This document shows, one piece after another, positions 63,802 through 64,000 of a stretch of DNA of 64,000 nucleotides. The stretch covers positions 248,001 through 312,000 of the forward strand of contig JAFBJZ010000838.1 in NCBI GenBank assembly GCA_016785225.1. The letters are read 5' to 3'. A program made the position numbers and the translations under genes. Origin of the DNA: Psettodes erumei (taxonomy: Eukaryota; Chordata; Actinopteri; Pleuronectiformes; Psettodidae). Under the pieces are notes generated by a model. That model had not been told where the DNA came from. It did not search any database and saw nothing but the letters and a program-made list of their open reading frames with translations. Numbering within the stretch: position 1 is the stretch's first letter; every line of letters starts with the position of its first letter.

Positions 63802-63878
63802 GTGTGTTTGAAGACCCGTGTACACTGGGGGCCCTGGAGCCCCCAGTCAGTGGACTGAGAACTGGATGGGACGTTTAA
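36737..63878 (+). CDS. cerk: Ceramide kinase, complete, 13 exons
   Basis: This gene-level entry joins exons 36737-36878, 45338-45472, 46845-46967, 48917-49042, 49704-49770, 51106-51251, 54968-55042, 55235-55387, 56218-56323, 56871-56950, 59180-59385, 61335-61549 and 63722-63878. They join in phase to 1,731 bases, 576 residues plus stop. The enzyme transfers phosphate from ATP to ceramide, making ceramide-1-phosphate at Golgi and plasma membranes. Visible: a PH domain (about 10-132), then the diacylglycerol-kinase catalytic fold with INPYGGK (144-150), the nucleotide loop VGGDGMF (202-208), PAGSTDC (245-251), LLGYGFYGD, the essential CxxxCxxC (355-362), a likely calmodulin-binding stretch (440-456) and SWNCDGE (509-515). 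Human CERK is 537 residues and also has 13 exons. The ATG at 36737 was chosen for its better context (A at -3, G at +4); an in-frame ATG at 36716 would add seven residues. The C-terminal end is unusual in having a glutamine run. Confidence 0.97.
38245..38307 (+). repeat. (GT)n microsatellite
   Basis: About 31 uninterrupted units in cerk intron 1. Confidence 0.95.
44192..44234 (+). repeat. Retroposon-like tail fragment
   Basis: CATGACCCTGAACAGGATAA, then GCAGTTCAGAAAATAGATGG, matches the widespread vertebrate/fish tail ACCCTGAACAGGATAAGCGG...ATGGATGG. A C-run precedes it. Confidence 0.55.
45338..45472 (+). CDS. cerk: cerk exon 2
   Basis: 135 bases encoding residues 48-92, with VCEIVAVRKAEDDDQGQ (human VSEIIAVEETD) and ending LYPHAFT. 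Acceptor TCCTCAG, donor ACAG|GTACAG. It forms the middle of the PH domain. Confidence 0.95.
45473..46844 (+). other. cerk intron 2
   Basis: No gene. The stretch 45730-46120 is low in simple repeats and looks like a candidate conserved element. Confidence 0.72.
46845..46967 (+). CDS. cerk: cerk exon 3
   Basis: 123 bases encoding residues 93-133, with RRTRQHQWRCSDVTFHC (human RARRHRWKWAQVTFWC) and EQWIRVIDEQL. It closes the PH domain. Acceptor CCCTGCAG, donor GTACGT. Confidence 0.95.
46968..48916 (+). other. cerk intron 3
   Basis: 1.9 kb; nothing recognised beyond a short (TA)n run at 48067-48077. Confidence 0.75.
48917..49042 (+). CDS. cerk: cerk exon 4
   Basis: 126 bases encoding residues 134-175. 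SLLVYINPYGGKRHGKRIYE opens the catalytic domain and KVAPLF follows, almost as in human CERK. Acceptor TTTGCAG, donor GTGAGT. Confidence 0.97.
49043..49703 (+). other. cerk intron 4
   Basis: 661 bases with nothing recognised. Confidence 0.78.
49704..49770 (+). CDS. cerk: cerk exon 5
   Basis: 67 bases encoding residues 176-197, VTERANHARDHLKSEANLDK plus YD (human VTEHANQAKETLYEINIDKYD). Acceptor CTATAG, donor GG|GTGAGT. It is too short to appear as an ORF. Confidence 0.95.
49771..51105 (+). other. cerk intron 5
   Basis: 1.3 kb with nothing recognised. Confidence 0.75.
51106..51251 (+). CDS. cerk: cerk exon 6 (nucleotide-binding loop)
   Basis: 146 bases encoding residues 198-246. GVVCVGGDGMFSEILHGLVA carries the ATP-binding glycine loop GGDG (203-206). 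LRIGIIPA closes the exon. Acceptor GGCCAG, donor GCAG|GTGAGC. Confidence 0.97.
51252..54967 (+). other. cerk intron 6
   Basis: 3.7 kb. It holds a teleost dispersed repeat at 51330-51560 and a low-repeat stretch at 53940-54310. The 154-codon plus frame at 53429-53893 is a chance reading. Confidence 0.74.
51330..51560 (+). repeat. Teleost dispersed repeat, second copy
   Basis: GATAGATGATAAGATTGATG and CCAGCAGCTGGTTAGCTTAG followed by CATAAAGTCTGG are hallmark phrases of the same high-copy fish repeat, continuing to GTAATCCATGCGATAAAGTG. The class of element is uncertain. Confidence 0.65.
54968..55042 (+). CDS. cerk: cerk exon 7
   Basis: 75 bases encoding residues 247-271, GSTDCICFATVGTNDPVTSA plus LHIVV. 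The GSTDC element is conserved in lipid kinases of this fold. Acceptor CCAACAG, donor GTGAGT. Confidence 0.97.
55235..55387 (+). CDS. cerk: cerk exon 8
   Basis: 153 bases encoding residues 272-322, with MDVCSVHHHDTFLRYSVSLL, then GYGFYGDVLSDSERKRWLGP and ARYDLS. The acceptor is CCACAG after a short intron of 192 bases; the donor is TCAG|GTACGA. Confidence 0.97.
55388..56217 (+). other. cerk intron 8
   Basis: 830 bases, GC-rich in its first half, no gene recognised; frames on both strands at 55286-55732 are chance readings. Confidence 0.76.
56218..56323 (+). CDS. cerk: cerk exon 9
   Basis: 106 bases encoding residues 323-357, GVKTFLSHNYYQGTISFLPA and on to KLLCRS. It supplies the first cysteine (C355) of the CxxxCxxC motif. 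Donor is GG|GTAAAT. Confidence 0.96.
56324..56870 (+). other. cerk intron 9
   Basis: 547 bases with nothing recognised. Confidence 0.78.
56871..56950 (+). CDS. cerk: cerk exon 10
   Basis: 80 bases encoding residues 358-384, GCHVCQHKPSSKDKLQETSE and a charged tail. C359 and C362 complete the CxxxCxxC motif reported as essential for ceramide kinase; the motif is thus split by intron 9. The following Lys/Glu-rich part is a variable linker. Confidence 0.93.
56951..59179 (+). other. cerk intron 10
   Basis: 2.2 kb with (GT)n tracts at 57605-57628 and 57730-57752 and a (CT)n tract at 57946-57970. No gene recognised. Confidence 0.75.
59180..59385 (+). CDS. cerk: cerk exon 11
   Basis: 206 bases encoding residues 385-453, with HGKFIAINAASMSCACPRSP, KGLSPSAHLADGTTDLILVR and a C-terminal FLRHLLRHKNKEDQ, which corresponds to the calmodulin-binding stretch proposed for human CERK. 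The acceptor is CAGCAG; using the second AG (start 59183) drops one alanine. Confidence 0.96.
59386..61334 (+). other. cerk intron 11
   Basis: 1.9 kb with an uninterrupted 77-base polypurine run at 60773-60849. The frames at 60711-61135 come from that tract and are not genes. Confidence 0.75.
60773..60849 (+). repeat. Polypurine tract
   Basis: 77 consecutive purines (GA/GGA/GAAA mixtures) in cerk intron 11, extended on both sides with single interruptions. Confidence 0.92.
61335..61549 (+). CDS. cerk: cerk exon 12
   Basis: 215 bases encoding residues 454-524: FDHSFVDVHRVRTFRFQPQR, a divergent middle, then SSWNCDGEILPHAAIQV. The WNCDGE block is invariant in the family. The middle is longer and unlike human, and the human CSSHPSCCC cluster is not kept. 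Confidence 0.95.
61550..63721 (+). other. cerk intron 12
   Basis: 2.2 kb. Positions 62195-62400 resemble a teleost dispersed repeat. 62820-63330 is AT-rich with several TAAT cores and looks like a candidate conserved element. Confidence 0.72.
62195..62400 (+). repeat. Teleost dispersed repeat, different family
   Basis: TTTATTTGTCCAGTGCTTTA at the start and GTTAGCCTTTAGCTCAAAGC at the end resemble the borders of a common fish repeat (TTTGTCCAATGCTTT ... TTAGCATTTAGCTCAAAGC). Recognition is from memory and the copy is degraded. Confidence 0.5.
63722..63878 (+). CDS. cerk: cerk exon 13 with C-terminal poly-Gln
   Basis: 157 bases including stop TAA (63876-63878). VQWQLIRLFARGIEE matches human VHCQLVRLFARGIEE; then 11 consecutive CAG codons (63768-63800) encode Gln 541-551, followed by a 25-residue tail CVFEDPCTLG...GWDV with no counterpart in human, which ends about nine residues after GIEE. 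Confidence 0.94.
63768..63800 (+). repeat. (CAG)11 coding repeat in cerk
   Basis: Eleven perfect CAG codons with no CAA interruption, in the last cerk exon. Confidence 0.97.
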
Positions 63879-64000
63879 CTGGTAGAAAGCAAAGCACAGT
63901 TGCGCTTGGCGAGGTCTTCCTGGAAAAATACACGAGTCACATCGGTGTAAGCCCCGACTGTTGGCACGCCATCTCTCTTTAGCCTGAGTGAGACGTGCAG
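63879..64000 (+). other. cerk 3' untranslated region (start)
   Basis: Sequence directly after the cerk stop. No AATAAA polyadenylation signal is seen before the window ends, so the transcript end lies outside. Confidence 0.75.

Noticed and set aside
1..64000. CRISPR arrays, prokaryotic operons, phage or integrated viral genes
   Set aside because: No direct-repeat/spacer array, no dense coding, and no viral gene recognised; the only retroelement protein trace is the dead LINE.

Overview
This window looks like teleost fish nuclear DNA. It has long introns with GT-AG splice sites, abundant (CA)n/(GT)n microsatellites, retrotransposon tails and dispersed repeats typical of bony fish, and vertebrate-type multi-exon genes. 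There is no operon-like or phage-like structure. Apart from exon pieces, nearly all the open frames are chance readings of introns.

The layout is simple. Two genes sit head to head with about 1.2 kb between their start codons. The minus-strand gene (1857-35507) is tbc1d22a, a TBC-domain Rab GTPase-activating protein. I placed nine exon positions, one of which comes in two alternative versions. They cover the N-terminal ~371 residues, through both catalytic fingers. The last ~150 residues lie beyond the left edge. The plus-strand gene (36737-63878) is cerk, ceramide kinase. All 13 exons are present and join in phase to a 576-residue protein. The same divergent pair is neighbours on human chromosome 22q13, so this is conserved synteny. 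The genes share only a promoter region and no pathway: one regulates Rab proteins at the Golgi, the other phosphorylates ceramide to ceramide-1-phosphate.

The most interesting signal is in tbc1d22a. Two consecutive, intact, phase-0 exons (6246-6308 and 5756-5821) both encode the start of the catalytic motif, including the arginine finger. One resembles the TBC1D22A paralogue and the other the TBC1D22B paralogue. This is best read as a mutually exclusive exon pair that swaps the segment just after the arginine finger.

Other points are: a C-terminal poly-glutamine run of 11 CAG codons in cerk; a NAGNAG acceptor in cerk exon 11; two tiny upstream ORFs before the cerk start, the second ending in a TAATG overlap; and an 11-bp inverted repeat holding two CCAAT boxes in the tbc1d22a promoter. 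The introns hold a decayed L2-type LINE, several teleost dispersed repeats, microsatellites, and stretches that look like conserved non-coding elements but need alignment to confirm. I saw no tRNA, rRNA, CRISPR array or extra protein gene.
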